DNA of 64,000 nucleotides from Actinomadura mexicana (GCF_900188105.1 NZ_FZNP01000016.1:62001-126000), one strand, 5' to 3'; numbered from the stretch's first letter, positions 35,846 to 44,789 are shown. The notes: generated by a model from the sequence alone, not told the origin. A program made the numbers and translations.

Positions 35846-37057
35846 ATGCGAAGGGTGACGGCAGACAACGTGAACGGGCACAGGACGATTTGGCGCGGGG
35901 CGGCGGCGGCGACCGCCGTCCTGGCGGCGGTGACGGGCGCCGCGACCGTGGACGGACCGCTCCGCGCGGAGGCCGCGGACAGGGCCCGGCCGGCGGCCGC
36001 GGCGCAGGAGCTGCGGATCACGCGGTTCCTGGGGGAGCGGCGCCTGCCGCACATGGCGAAGTTCAGGGGCACCACGGTCGGCGGGCTGTCGGGTATCGAC
36101 CGCGACCCGCGCACCGGGACCTGGTACCTGGTCTCCGACGACCGGTGGCGCTACGATCCGGCCCGGTTCTATACCGGCCGCCTGGCCATCGACCCCGTCA
36201 CCGGCGCGTTCACCGGCGTCAGCATCACCGGGGTGTCCACGCTGCGGGACCCGGACGGCCGCCCCTACCCCGGGTTCGGCAAGCCCGGCTCGGTCGATCC
36301 GGAGACGATCCGCTTCGACCCGCGGTCCCGGCGTGTCCTGTGGGGCAGCGAGGGCGACCGCCCGGACGATACGCACCAGAAGATCCCCGTGGCGCCGATG
36401 TCGCTGCGGTGGGCGGGGCGGGACGGCCGGTACGCCGGGGCGCTGCCCCTCCCGCCGTCGCTGCGGCTGACCGACGAGCACCGGGGGCCGCGCCGCAACG
36501 CCGGCTTCGAGGCCCTGACGCTCACCCCGCACGGCATCGCCGCGATGGCCGAGGGCCCGAGGTACGAGGACGGGGAGCCGCCGACCGTGCGGCACGGCGC
36601 CATGACCCGCCTCACCCTGTGGGACCGCGCCGGACGCGTGGCCGCCCAGTACGCCTACCCCGTCGACCGGCTCCCGGCCGCGCCGGAGCCGCCCACCGGC
36701 GCCGCCGACAGCGGCGTCTCGGAGATCCTCGCCGCCGGCGGCCACCGGTTCCTGGCGCTGGAGCGGTCCTGGCTGGAGGGCGTCGGATACAAGGCCCGGC
36801 TGTACGAGTTCGACCTGAGGGGCGCCACGGACGTGCTGCGCCGCGACCGCCTCGACCAGGACGGGCGGTTCCGCCCGGCGCGCAAGCGCCTCGTCGCCGA
36901 CCTCGGCCGCTACGCCGACCCCGCGCAGAACCTGGAGGCGCTGGCGTGGGGGCCGCGCCTGAGGTCGGGGGAGTGCACGCTGGTGGTCGGCTCCGACGAC
37001 AACTTCGACCAGCGCGAGGCCACCCAGTTCCTGGCGTTCGCCGTCCGGGGCTGCTGA
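35846..37057 (+). CDS. Secreted esterase-like/phytase-like domain protein
   Basis: A protein of 403 residues with an N-terminal export signal: basic start, hydrophobic AAAATAVLAAVTGAATV, then an Ala-rich cleavage region. The mature part matches the phytase-like beta-propeller domain (GGLSGIDRDPRTGTWYLVSDD, IDPVTGAFTGVSI, VDPETIRFDPRSRRVLWGSEGD, NAGFEALTLTPHG, LEALAWGP, LVVGSDDNFDQREATQFLAF). Such proteins are extracellular and often bind Ca2+; the substrate is not known. ATG 35846 chosen. It ends 15 bases before a strong terminator shared with the convergent sigma factor gene. Confidence 0.88.
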   Translation: MRRVTADNVNGHRTIWRGAAAATAVLAAVTGAATVDGPLRAEAADRARPAAAAQELRITRFLGERRLPHMAKFRGTTVGGLSGIDRDPRTGTWYLVSDDRWRYDPARFYTGRLAIDPVTGAFTGVSITGVSTLRDPDGRPYPGFGKPGSVDPETIRFDPRSRRVLWGSEGDRPDDTHQKIPVAPMSLRWAGRDGRYAGALPLPPSLRLTDEHRGPRRNAGFEALTLTPHGIAAMAEGPRYEDGEPPTVRHGAMTRLTLWDRAGRVAAQYAYPVDRLPAAPEPPTGAADSGVSEILAAGGHRFLALERSWLEGVGYKARLYEFDLRGATDVLRRDRLDQDGRFRPARKRLVADLGRYADPAQNLEALAWGPRLRSGECTLVVGSDDNFDQREATQFLAFAVRGC

Positions 37058-37072
37058 CCGCCGCCGCGCGGC

Positions 37073-37120
37073 GCGAAAGGGCCCGCGGAGACCGCCATGG
37101 TCTCCGCGGGCCCCTTTCGC
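37073..37120. terminator. Bidirectional terminator between phytase-like and sigma factor genes
   Basis: Arms at 37073-37093 and 37099-37120 pair over about 21 bp with a single bulged base and a 5-base loop. CGAAAGG on one side and CCTTTCG on the other give short A/T tracts for both strands. It sits in the 83-base gap between two convergent stops. Confidence 0.85.
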
Positions 37121-37140
37121 GTGCCGGGCGGGCGGCCGGG

Positions 37141-38496
37141 TCAGACGGCGAAGTCCAGCAGCGGGCGGGCGTTGCTGGGGTGCCGCAGCTTGGACAGCGA
37201 CTCCTTCTCCAGCTGCCGGATCCGCTCGCGGGTCAGCCCGAGGGCCTTGCCGATCTCGTCCAGCGTGCGCGGCGTCCCGTCGTACAGCCCGAACCGCATC
37301 GCCATGATCTTGGCCTCGCGCGGGGAGAGGATGTCGAGGGTGCGGCGCAGCTGGTCGGCCATGAGCTGGCGGTCCACCAGCTCCGACGCCTCGGGGCTGT
37401 CGGTGTCCTCGATGAGGTCGCCGATGCGGGTCTCGCCGTCCTCGCCGATGGTGGAGTCCAGGCTGATCGGCTGGCGGCTGGTGCGCAGCAGCTCGCGGAC
37501 CTGCTCGGGGCTCTTGTCCAGCTCGGCGGCCAGCTCTTCGGGGGTGGGCTCGCGGCCGAAGCGCTGGTGCATGTCGCGCTCGACGCGGCTCAGCTTGCTG
37601 AGCATCTCCAGGACGTGCACGGGCAGCCGGATCGTGCGGGCCGAGTCGGCGAAGCCGCGCTGGATCGCCTGCCGGATCCACCACATCGCGTAGGTGGAGA
37701 ACTTGTAGCCCTTGGAGTAGTCGAACTTCTCCACGGCGCGGATCAGGCCGAGGTTGCCCTCCTGGACGACGTCCAGCAGCGACAGGCCGCGGTCGGAGTA
37801 CTTCTTGGCGACCGACACCACGAGCCGGAGGTTGGCCTCCAGCATGTGGGCCTTGGCGCGGCGGCCGTCGGCGGCGACCCACTCCAGGTCGGCGCGCACG
37901 GCGGGCGGCAGGTCCTCGCTCTCCAGCTTGTGCTCGGCGTACAGGCCGGCCTCGATGCGCTTGGCGAGGTCGACCTCCTGCTCGGCGGTGAGGAGCTGGC
38001 GGCGCCCGATGGCCTTGAGGTAGGTGTGGACGGAGTCGCCCATCGTGGTCGACTGGTCGTCCAGGTCCGCGGCGGTCTCCTCGGCCTCGACCTCGGTGAC
38101 CTCGAAGCCCTCGTCGACGGCGGCGTCGGCCTGGCCGCCCAGCCGCACCGGCGTGCCGGCGGCCTTGGCGGTGTTCCTGGCGGTGCCCCTGCGGGCGGCG
38201 CGCTTCCTGGCGGCGCCGGGGGCGCCGGAGCTTTCCTGGGCGGTCTCCCCGCCGGCGTGGTCGGCGGCCGCGGCCATCTTGCGGACGGCGTCGGACTCGC
38301 CCGCCAGGCTGATGCCGGCCTCGGACAGCTCGCGCAGGATGGAGCGGCCCTGGGCCGGGCTGATCCCGGCGGTCTCGAAGGCCCCCCTCACCTCGTCGAG
38401 CGAGAGGCGCCCGTGGGCGCGGCCACGCTTCAGGAGATCGTCGAGCGCGGGGCTCGGCGACTCCGTGAGCGGGGTCTCGACGGCGCTTCGCGGCAT
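37141..38496 (-). CDS. RNA polymerase sigma factor, principal (RpoD/HrdB) type
   Basis: Sigma-70 factor of 451 residues. Residues 15-65 resemble region 1.1 (LDDLLKRGRAHGRLSLDEVRGAF), followed by a basic Ala/Arg linker. Regions 1.2-2.4: DSVHTYLKAIGRRQLLTAEQEVDLAKRIEAGL, LEANLRLVVSVAKKY, FDYSKGYKFSTYAMWWIRQAI. Region 3: ARTIRLPVHVLEMLSKL, FGREPTPEELAAEL. Region 4: LSPREAKIMAMRFGL, TLDEIGKALGLTRERIRQLEKESLSKLRHP. The C-terminal end LLDFAV differs from the LRDYLD end of HrdB/SigA, so it may be a paralogue of the principal factor. ATG follows GGAGGGGGG. A SigR-like promoter lies upstream. Confidence 0.94.
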   Translation of the reverse strand: MPRSAVETPLTESPSPALDDLLKRGRAHGRLSLDEVRGAFETAGISPAQGRSILRELSEAGISLAGESDAVRKMAAAADHAGGETAQESSGAPGAARKRAARRGTARNTAKAAGTPVRLGGQADAAVDEGFEVTEVEAEETAADLDDQSTTMGDSVHTYLKAIGRRQLLTAEQEVDLAKRIEAGLYAEHKLESEDLPPAVRADLEWVAADGRRAKAHMLEANLRLVVSVAKKYSDRGLSLLDVVQEGNLGLIRAVEKFDYSKGYKFSTYAMWWIRQAIQRGFADSARTIRLPVHVLEMLSKLSRVERDMHQRFGREPTPEELAAELDKSPEQVRELLRTSRQPISLDSTIGEDGETRIGDLIEDTDSPEASELVDRQLMADQLRRTLDILSPREAKIMAMRFGLYDGTPRTLDEIGKALGLTRERIRQLEKESLSKLRHPSNARPLLDFAV

Positions 38497-38569
38497 GAGG
38501 ACACCCCCCTCCCTTCGGTGTGTGAGTGCGGCGCGGATTGTGTTCGCTCGTGGCGCACGCACTTAACGG

Positions 38570-38597
38570 AACGTCGCAGGACGGGCCTGTTGTTCCC
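38570..38597 (-). promoter_or_regulatory. SigR-type promoter candidate for the sigma factor gene
   Basis: On the minus strand GGGAAC (38597-38592) is followed after 19 bases by GTT (38572-38570), matching the GGAAT/C and GTT elements read by the thiol-stress sigma factor SigR/SigH. Streptomyces hrdB is known to have a SigR-dependent promoter. The transcript would have a leader of about 65 bases. Confidence 0.45.
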
Positions 38598-38702
38598 GGC
38601 TCCGTTGCCGGGCGGCGCTCCGCCGGGGATCGTGGAGGAGCGATCCAGACGGTCGTGGTGCCCCCGGCCAGCGGTTTCACACCGTCCGAACCGGCCCTAT
38701 CC

Positions 38703-38720
38703 GACCTTACTTCGTAAAGG
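38703..38720. promoter_or_regulatory. TTAC-N3-GTAA palindrome between the sigma factor and CDF genes
   Basis: GACCTTACTTCGTAAAGG differs by one base from the site at 24644-24661 upstream of the TetR gene. It lies 207 bases upstream of the sigma factor ATG and about 30 bases after the CDF transporter stop, in a 254-base gap without a gene. It may be an upstream control site of the sigma gene. Confidence 0.45.
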
Positions 38721-38750
38721 CCCCTGGTCGTGGCAACGTGAGAAAGGCCA

Positions 38751-39791
38751 CTACATCTCCGAATCCTTGGGCCGCAATGTCCGACCATAACGCGCGATGA
38801 CCCGTTCGCGCAGCTCAGGGTCGTCGCGAGGGACCGGTTCGAGGAACACCTCGTCGATCTCCTCGTGCGCGCCGCGCAGCTCGCCGGCCATCCGGACGCA
38901 GGCGCGCTCGACCTCGGCGGCGGTGAGGGAGTCGCGGAAGTCGAGCCGGGCGCAGACCAGGACGCGGTCGGCGCCGAAGGTCACGGTGACGATGTCCACG
39001 ACCCACTCCACCTCGTCCGCGCGGCCGAGGCGCACGCGGACGTCGGCGACGAGCCGGGGGTCGGCCTGCGAGCCGATCAGCAGGTTCAGGTTGAGCCGGC
39101 CGAGGACGAGCGCGACGGCGGTCAGCAGGACGCCGATGAGCAGGGATCCCACGCCGTCCCAGGTCGCCGAGCCGGTGAGCTGGTGCAGGCCCAGGCCGCC
39201 GAACGCGATGACCAGGCCGACGAGGGCCGCGGAGTCCTCCAGCAGGACGCTGACCGACGTGGGCTCGTCGGTGCGGCGGATGTAGGCGCGCAGCGGCAGG
39301 TCCTCCTCCCGCGCGGCGGCCCGGACCTGCCGCAGGGCCTGCTGCCACGAGACCGCCTCCAGCACGAACGCCACCGCGAGCACGGCGTACCCGACGATGG
39401 CTCCGGACTCGGCGGCCCCCCGGTGCCCGGTGAGCGTCTCGATGCCCTGGTAGTAGGAGAACAGCGCGCCCATCCCGAAGATCGCGACGGCGACGAGCAG
39501 GGTCCAGATGTAGCGCTCCTTGCCGTGGCCGAGCGGGTGGCGGCGGTCGGCGGGGCGCCCGCTGCGGCGCAGCCCCACCAGCAGGAGCACCTCGTTGAAG
39601 GTGTCGGCGATCGAGTGCGCGGCCTCCGCCGCCATCGACGCCGACCCCGTGATCAGCGCGGCGACGACCTTGGCGACGGCGATGCCGAGGTTGGCGGCGA
39701 ACGCGAGGGCGACGGTCAGCAGGCTCTCGTCCTGCGGTCCGCCGCCGTCCCGCCGCCCTTCGGGCCGCTGCCCGCCGCTCTCTGCCGCCAT
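38751..39791 (-). CDS. Cation diffusion facilitator family transporter
   Basis: Membrane metal exporter of 346 residues. Helix 2 carries SMAAEAAHSIADTFNEVLLLVGL with the His/Asp pair of the transport site, and helix 5 ALVGLVIAFGGLGLHQL with LLEDSAAL provides the second Asp. The loop RPADRRHPLGHGKERYIW is family-typical. The soluble C-terminal domain (VEWVVDIVTVTFGADRVLVCARLDFRD) is the dimerisation domain. Relatives export Zn2+, Fe2+ or Mn2+; no metal can be assigned. It follows menE by 73 bases on the same strand. Confidence 0.93.
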   Translation of the reverse strand: MAAESGGQRPEGRRDGGGPQDESLLTVALAFAANLGIAVAKVVAALITGSASMAAEAAHSIADTFNEVLLLVGLRRSGRPADRRHPLGHGKERYIWTLLVAVAIFGMGALFSYYQGIETLTGHRGAAESGAIVGYAVLAVAFVLEAVSWQQALRQVRAAAREEDLPLRAYIRRTDEPTSVSVLLEDSAALVGLVIAFGGLGLHQLTGSATWDGVGSLLIGVLLTAVALVLGRLNLNLLIGSQADPRLVADVRVRLGRADEVEWVVDIVTVTFGADRVLVCARLDFRDSLTAAEVERACVRMAGELRGAHEEIDEVFLEPVPRDDPELRERVIARYGRTLRPKDSEM

Positions 39792-39864
39792 GATCCGTCC
39801 TCTGCCCCGGTGGTCACCGTGCCATGCGCGGTGCGGGCGGAGACGCGCCCGTGCGGCGCCGCCG

Positions 39865-41028
39865 TCAGGACGCGGGGGCGCGGAGCCGGGCCCGGTCGGG
39901 CTTGCCGGACGCCAGCAGCGGGATCGACTCCACCAGCTCCAGCTCGTGCGGCGCCGCGTACGGGGGCATCGTCTCGCGGACGAACGCGCGCAGCTCGGTC
40001 AGCTCCGGCAGCCCGGACGCGGCGGGGACGACGACGGCGGTGACCCGCTCACCCCACTCGGGGTCGGGGCGGCCGACCACGACGACGTCGCGGACCTTCG
40101 GGTGCCGCGACAGCGCGGTGGCGATCTCGCCCGCGACGACCTTCTCCCCACCGGTGTTGATCACGTCGTCGAGGCGGCCGCGGACGCGGAGCCGGCCGTC
40201 CTCGATCACGCCGAGGTCCTGGGTGAGGAACCAGTCGCCGTCCCGGACCCCGGCGGTCAGCTCGGGCCGCAGCCGGTAGCCGGTGAACAGCGAGGGGCCG
40301 GCGAGGCGGATCCGGCCGCCGTCGCCGAGCGCGACGCGCATGCCGTCCAGCGGCGTGCCGTCGTAGACGCAGCCGCCGCAGGTCTCGCTCATCCCGTAGG
40401 TGGTGAACACCCGGGCGCCCCGCCCGCGCGCCTCGGCCAGCAGTCCGGGCGAGGCGGCGGCGCCGCCGAGGACGATCGCGCCGAGCCGCGCCAGGTCGGC
40501 GCCGGCGTCCAGCAGCCGGCGCAGCTGCGTGGGGACGAGCGAGACGTGGAACCCCTCGGCGGCCGCCACGGCGGCGGCGTCGAAGCGGGGTGCGATGCGG
40601 GGGTCGGTGCCGGCGACGAGGGAGCGGACGAGGACCTGGACGCCGGAGATGTGGCTGGTGGGCAGGCAGCACAGCCACCGGTCGCCGGGCCCGGCCTCGA
40701 TGCGGGCGAGCGTGCCGGCGGCGGAGTGGCGCAGCGCGCCGGCCGACAGCTCGACGAACTTGGGGGCGCCGGTGGAGCCGGACGTGGCGATGAGCACGGC
40801 AGTGCCGGCGTCGAGGGGTGCGCGCCGGCCGCCGGGGGAGTGCGGGGCGATGCCGCCGGCCGTCTCGATCACATCCGGCGCCAGGGCGTCCAAAAGGCCG
40901 CGCAGCGCGGCCTCGGGCAGGTCCGGCGGCAGGGGGCAGATCGCGGGGCCGCCGTCGAGGGCGCCGGCCAGGGCGTCCAACAGGCGGGGGCCGGGCGGCA
41001 GGACGACGGCGTGCAGCGGGCGATCCAT
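39865..41028 (-). CDS. menE: O-succinylbenzoate-CoA ligase
   Basis: Acyl-CoA synthetase of 387 residues in the menaquinone pathway; it adenylates o-succinylbenzoate and joins it to CoA. AMP-binding P-loop LIATSGSTGAPKFVELS, core motifs CLPTSHISGVQVL, TYGMSETCGG, DGDWFLTQDLG, RVRGRLDDVINTGGEKV and the C-terminal lysine in LLASGKPDRARL. It is shorter than 450-residue relatives at the N-terminus, which is usual in actinobacterial MenE. ATG 41028; a longer frame to 41067 is rejected as it covers the promoter. It is divergent from menB, sharing the 113-base control region. Confidence 0.93.
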   Translation of the reverse strand: MDRPLHAVVLPPGPRLLDALAGALDGGPAICPLPPDLPEAALRGLLDALAPDVIETAGGIAPHSPGGRRAPLDAGTAVLIATSGSTGAPKFVELSAGALRHSAAGTLARIEAGPGDRWLCCLPTSHISGVQVLVRSLVAGTDPRIAPRFDAAAVAAAEGFHVSLVPTQLRRLLDAGADLARLGAIVLGGAAASPGLLAEARGRGARVFTTYGMSETCGGCVYDGTPLDGMRVALGDGGRIRLAGPSLFTGYRLRPELTAGVRDGDWFLTQDLGVIEDGRLRVRGRLDDVINTGGEKVVAGEIATALSRHPKVRDVVVVGRPDPEWGERVTAVVVPAASGLPELTELRAFVRETMPPYAAPHELELVESIPLLASGKPDRARLRAPAS

Positions 41029-41037
41029 GATCTCATC

Positions 41038-41067
41038 AGCGTAGACGACCCCGCTGAACGCGTTCAA
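41038..41067 (-). promoter_or_regulatory. menE promoter overlapping a TGAAC-N2-GTTCA palindrome
   Basis: On the minus strand -35 TTGAAC (41067-41062), an 18-base spacer and TACGCT (41043-41038) form a promoter 9 bases before the menE ATG. TGAACGCGTTCA (41055-41066) is a perfect 12-base palindrome over the -35. The same arrangement occurs before menF at 50316. Confidence 0.6.
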
Positions 41068-41141
41068 ACGCGGGGCCGGTTGAATGGTGCCCGAGCGCCG
41101 CGCCCCGGCACGCGGCGCGGTCGCCCGACGGAGAGGAAGAC

Positions 41142-42041
41142 ATGGTCTCGGAGCTGTTCGACGCGGATGCCTGGAAAGAGGTCGAGGGGTTCGGCTTCAC
41201 CGACATCACCTACCACCGGGCCGTCGACCACGGGACGGTACGGGTGGCGTTCGACCGTCCGGAGGTGCGCAACGCGTTCCGCCCCCACACGGTGGACGAG
41301 CTGTACCGCGCGCTGGACCACGCCCGGATGTCCAGCGACATCGGCTGCGTGCTGCTGACGGGCAACGGGCCGTCGCCGAAGGACGGCGGCTGGGCGTTCT
41401 GCTCGGGCGGGGACCAGCGGATCCGCGGCAGGGACGGCTACCGGTACGCCGAGGGCGAGACGTCGGACACGATCGACCCGGCGCGGGCGGGGCGGCTGCA
41501 CATCCTGGAGGTGCAGCGGCTGATCCGCTTCATGGGCAAGGTCGTCATCTGCGTGGTGCCGGGCTGGGCGGCCGGGGGCGGGCACAGCCTGCACGTGGTG
41601 TGCGACCTCACCCTCGCCAGCCGGGAGCACGCGCGGTTCAAGCAGACGGACGCGGACGTGGCGAGCTTCGACGGCGGCTTCGGATCGGCGTACCTGGCGC
41701 GGCAGGTCGGGCAGAAGTTCGCCCGGGAGATCTTCTTCCTGGGCGACGACTACGACGCCGAGGCCGCGCACCGGATGGGCATGGTGAACGCCGTCGTCCC
41801 GCATGCCGAGCTCGAGGCGGTGGCGCTGGAGTGGGCGCGGAAGGTCAACGGCAAGAGCCCCACGGCGCAGCGGATGCTGAAGTACGCGTTCAACCTCGTC
41901 GACGACGGTCTCGTGGGGCAGCAGGTGTTCGCCGGGGAGGCGACGCGCCTGGCCTACGGCACCGACGAGGCCGCCGAGGGGCGGGACTCCTTCCTGGAGA
42001 AGCGCGATCCCGATTGGTCGCGTTTCCCGTGGTACTACTAA
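41142..42041 (+). CDS. menB: 1,4-dihydroxy-2-naphthoyl-CoA synthase
   Basis: Crotonase-fold enzyme of 299 residues that closes the second ring of the naphthoquinone from o-succinylbenzoyl-CoA. Diagnostic MenB blocks: VAFDRPEVRNAFRPHTVDELYRALDHAR, WAFCSGGDQRIRGRDGY (oxyanion hole), VVPGWAAGGGHSLHVVCDLTLAS, SFDGGFGSAYLARQVGQKFAREIFFLG, and the C-terminal AYGTDEAAEGRDSFLEKRDPDWSRFPWYY. ATG has GAGAGGAAG upstream. It leads menB-menC-menD on the plus strand. Confidence 0.97.
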   Translation: MVSELFDADAWKEVEGFGFTDITYHRAVDHGTVRVAFDRPEVRNAFRPHTVDELYRALDHARMSSDIGCVLLTGNGPSPKDGGWAFCSGGDQRIRGRDGYRYAEGETSDTIDPARAGRLHILEVQRLIRFMGKVVICVVPGWAAGGGHSLHVVCDLTLASREHARFKQTDADVASFDGGFGSAYLARQVGQKFAREIFFLGDDYDAEAAHRMGMVNAVVPHAELEAVALEWARKVNGKSPTAQRMLKYAFNLVDDGLVGQQVFAGEATRLAYGTDEAAEGRDSFLEKRDPDWSRFPWYY

Positions 42042-42106
42042 GGGTCCGAACGCACGGAGTGATTCGGAAATGCAGTGATTAGACGGGCAGGTCAGGGGGT
42101 CGGCGG

Positions 42107-43057
42107 GTGCGGGTGTACTCCATCCCGATGCGGACGCGGTTCCGTGGCGTGACGCAGCGGGAGGGCGCCCTGGTGCGGGGCCCCGCCGGCTGGGGGGAGT
42201 TCTCTCCGTTCGCCGAGTACGGCCCGGCCGAGTGCGCCCGCTGGCTGGCCGCGGCCCGCGAGGCCGCGCGGGAGGGCTGGCCGGCGCCCGTCCGCGACCG
42301 CATCCCGGTCAACGCGACGATCCCGGCGGTCGGCCCGGAGCGGGCTTTCGTGATGACGCGCGAGTCGGGCTGCCGGACCGCGAAGGTGAAGGTCGCCGAG
42401 CACGGCCAGACCGACGCCGACGACCTCGCCCGGGTTGAGGCCGTTCGCGCGGCGCTCGGGCCGGAGGGCAAGGTCCGGATCGACGCGAACGGCGGCTGGG
42501 ACGTCGACCGCGCCGCCCGGATGATCCGGTCGCTGGACCGGTGGGGGCTGGAGTACGCCGAGCAGCCCTGCGCGACGCTGGAGGAGCTGGCGGCGGTGCG
42601 CCGGAAAGTGGACGTGCCGATAGCGGCGGACGAGTCGATCCGCCGCGCCGAGGACCCGCTGAAGGTGCGCGCGGCGGGCGCCGCCGACGTGGCGGTGCTG
42701 AAGGTGCAGCCGCTCGGCGGGGTCGCGGCGTCGCTGCGGGTCGCGGAGGCGTGCGGGCTGCCGGTGGTGGTGTCGAGCGCGGTGGAGACGTCGGTGGGGC
42801 TGGCGGCGGGGGTGGCGCTGGCCGCCGCGCTGCCCGAGCTGCGGTACGCGTGCGGGCTGGGGACACTGTCGCTGCTGGAGGGCGACGTCGTGCGCGATCC
42901 GCTGCGTCCGGTCGCGGGGGAGCTGGAGGTGCGCCGGCCCGTGGTGGACGAGGAGGCGCTGCGCCGCTGGCAGGTGCCCGGCGGGTCCTGGCGGAGCCGG
43001 GCGCTGGCCGCGCAGGCCCATCTGGACGGCCCCGCGGTGGTCGGGATGGCGCCGTGA
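42107..43057 (+). CDS. menC: o-Succinylbenzoate synthase
   Basis: Enolase-superfamily dehydratase of 316 residues making o-succinylbenzoate. The catalytic lysines are in CRTAKVKVAE (K-x-K), metal ligands in RIDANGGWD, EYAEQPC and PIAADES, and the opposing lysine in VAVLKVQPLGGV. GTG 42107 start; a second in-frame GTG two codons later is equally possible. It lies 65 bases after menB and its stop overlaps the GTG of menD, indicating translational coupling. Confidence 0.95.
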   Translation: MRVYSIPMRTRFRGVTQREGALVRGPAGWGEFSPFAEYGPAECARWLAAAREAAREGWPAPVRDRIPVNATIPAVGPERAFVMTRESGCRTAKVKVAEHGQTDADDLARVEAVRAALGPEGKVRIDANGGWDVDRAARMIRSLDRWGLEYAEQPCATLEELAAVRRKVDVPIAADESIRRAEDPLKVRAAGAADVAVLKVQPLGGVAASLRVAEACGLPVVVSSAVETSVGLAAGVALAAALPELRYACGLGTLSLLEGDVVRDPLRPVAGELEVRRPVVDEEALRRWQVPGGSWRSRALAAQAHLDGPAVVGMAP

Positions 43058-44721
43058 ACCCGGCGACCGCACTGGCGAGCGTCCTGGTCGACGAGCTGCA
43101 GCGCTGCGGGATGACCGATGTCGTGCTGGCGCCGGGCTCGCGGTCGGCTCCGCTGGCGCTGGCGCTGCACGCGGCCGAGGAGGCCGGCCTCCTGCGGCTG
43201 CACGTGCGGATCGACGAGCGGTCGGCGTCCTTCCTCGGGCTGGGCATGGCGAAGCGGTCGGGGCGCCCGGTCGCGCTGGTGTGCACGTCGGGCACGGCGG
43301 CGGCGAACTTCCATCCGGCGGTGGTGGAGGCGCACGAGTCCGGCGTCCCGCTCATCGTGATCACGGCGGACCGGCCGCCGGAGCTGCGCTACACGGGCGC
43401 GAACCAGACGATCGACCAGGTGAAGCTGTACGGGACGGCGGTGCGGTGGAGCGCCGAGATCGGCGTCCCGGAGAACCGTCCGGGCATGGTGGCGTACTGG
43501 CGGTCGCTGGTGAGCCGCGCGTGGGGGCTGGCGCAGGCGCCCGTCCCCGGGCCGGTGCACGTGAACGCGGCGTTCCGTGAGCCGCTGATCCCCGACGGCG
43601 ACGAGACGTGGTGCGAGCCCCTGGACGGGGACGCGACCGGCGCGTGGACGAGGGTGCGTCCGGCGACGCCCGGGTCGGTGCTGCACGTGCCGCCGACGCG
43701 GCGCGGCGTCCTGGTGGTCGGGGACGGCGCGGTGAACGTCAAGCGGTACGTGGCGGCGGCGTCGATGGCCGGCTGGCCCGTGCTCTCCGAGCCGAACGGC
43801 AACGCCCGCTACGGCGACCACGCGTTGTCGTCGCACCACTTCCTGCTGGGTGTTCCGGAGTTCGTGGAGCGGCACCGTCCCGAGGTGGTGGTGACGCTGG
43901 GCAAGCCGGGTCTGTCGCGTCCGCTGCTGTCACTGCTGCGCCGGGCGGAGGAGCACATCGTTCTGGCGCCGGACCTGGCGCACTGGCCCGATCCGGTCCG
44001 GTCGGCGACGCAGGTGGCGCCCGAGGTCGAGATCCCGGTGGTGTCGGGCGACGACGTGTGGCTGAAGTCGTGGCGTGCGGCCGACCAGGCCGCGGCCGCG
44101 GCGGTGGACGCCGTCCTGGACGCCGTCCCGGAGGTGAGCGAGCCGCGGCTGGCCCGCGACATGGCCGCCGCGCTGCCGGGCGGGTCGCTGCTGTTCACGG
44201 CGGCGAGCATGCCGATCCGCGATCTGGACCAGGTGATGCGGCCGCGGCGCGGCATCCGGATCATGGCCAACCGGGGCGCCAGCGGCATCGACGGGCTGGT
44301 GTCGTCGGCGATGGGCGCGGCGCTGGTGCACAGCGGCCGCTCCTACGCCCTGCTCGGCGACCTGGCGTTCCTGCACGACCAGAACGGCCTGATCATGGGG
44401 CCGCGGGAGCGCCGCCCCGACCTGGCGATCTTCGTGGTGAACAACCAGGGCGGCGGGATCTTCTCGCTGCTGCCGCAGGCGGCGCTGCACGGCCCGTTCG
44501 AGCGGGTCTTCGGTACCCCGCACCAGGTGGATCTGGAGGCGGTGGCCGCCGCGCACGGCGTCCCGTACCGGCGGCTCGCCGCCGCCGCGGACCTGCCGAA
44601 GGCGCTGGCGGGGGAGGGGCTGCGGATCGTCGAGGCCCGCACCGACAGGGAAGCGAACGCGGCCCTGCACGCCGACCTCCGCCAGGCCGCCCAGGCGGCC
44701 GTCCGCGACGTCCTCGCCTGA
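43054..44721 (+). CDS. menD: SEPHCHC synthase (2-succinyl-5-enolpyruvyl-6-hydroxy-3-cyclohexene-1-carboxylate synthase)
   Basis: Thiamine-diphosphate enzyme of 555 residues that joins 2-oxoglutarate to isochorismate. N-terminal: TDVVLAPGSRSAPLALAL and RIDERSASFLGLGMAKRSG with the catalytic Glu. Central: ITADRPPELRYTGANQTIDQVKLYG. C-terminal ThDP-binding part: NRGASGIDGLVSSAMG, LLGDLAFLHDQNGL (GD...N metal motif) and VVNNQGGGIFSLLPQ. GTG start overlaps the menC stop by 3 bases. Ends near a small hairpin. Confidence 0.97.
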   Translation: MNPATALASVLVDELQRCGMTDVVLAPGSRSAPLALALHAAEEAGLLRLHVRIDERSASFLGLGMAKRSGRPVALVCTSGTAAANFHPAVVEAHESGVPLIVITADRPPELRYTGANQTIDQVKLYGTAVRWSAEIGVPENRPGMVAYWRSLVSRAWGLAQAPVPGPVHVNAAFREPLIPDGDETWCEPLDGDATGAWTRVRPATPGSVLHVPPTRRGVLVVGDGAVNVKRYVAAASMAGWPVLSEPNGNARYGDHALSSHHFLLGVPEFVERHRPEVVVTLGKPGLSRPLLSLLRRAEEHIVLAPDLAHWPDPVRSATQVAPEVEIPVVSGDDVWLKSWRAADQAAAAAVDAVLDAVPEVSEPRLARDMAAALPGGSLLFTAASMPIRDLDQVMRPRRGIRIMANRGASGIDGLVSSAMGAALVHSGRSYALLGDLAFLHDQNGLIMGPRERRPDLAIFVVNNQGGGIFSLLPQAALHGPFERVFGTPHQVDLEAVAAAHGVPYRRLAAAADLPKALAGEGLRIVEARTDREANAALHADLRQAAQAAVRDVLA

Positions 44722-44734
44722 CCGGGAAGAACAC

Positions 44735-44748
44735 CGGACGAAGGTCCG
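44735..44748 (+). terminator. Small hairpin after menD
   Basis: CGGAC and GTCCG form a 5-bp stem with a GAAG tetraloop 14 bases after the menD stop; a few T residues follow at 44758-44762. It is a weak terminator candidate. A second 6-bp stem, GGCATC/GATGCC, lies at 44788-44805. Confidence 0.35.
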
Positions 44749-44775
44749 ACCCTCGCTCTTACTTCAACCTTCAAA

Positions 44776-44789
44776 TTACAATGTAAAGG
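44776..44789. promoter_or_regulatory. TTAC-N3-GTAA palindrome between menD and the phosphatase gene
   Basis: TTAC-AAT-GTAAAGG is the third copy of the palindrome also found at 24648 and 38707; all three continue with AGG. Here it is between convergent genes, inside an unusually AT-rich stretch, so a promoter role is not obvious. Confidence 0.35.

Noticed and set aside
36000..38700. 966-codon plus-strand frame across the phytase-like and sigma genes
   Set aside because: Crosses a strong terminator and reads antisense through the sigma factor; no domain recognised.
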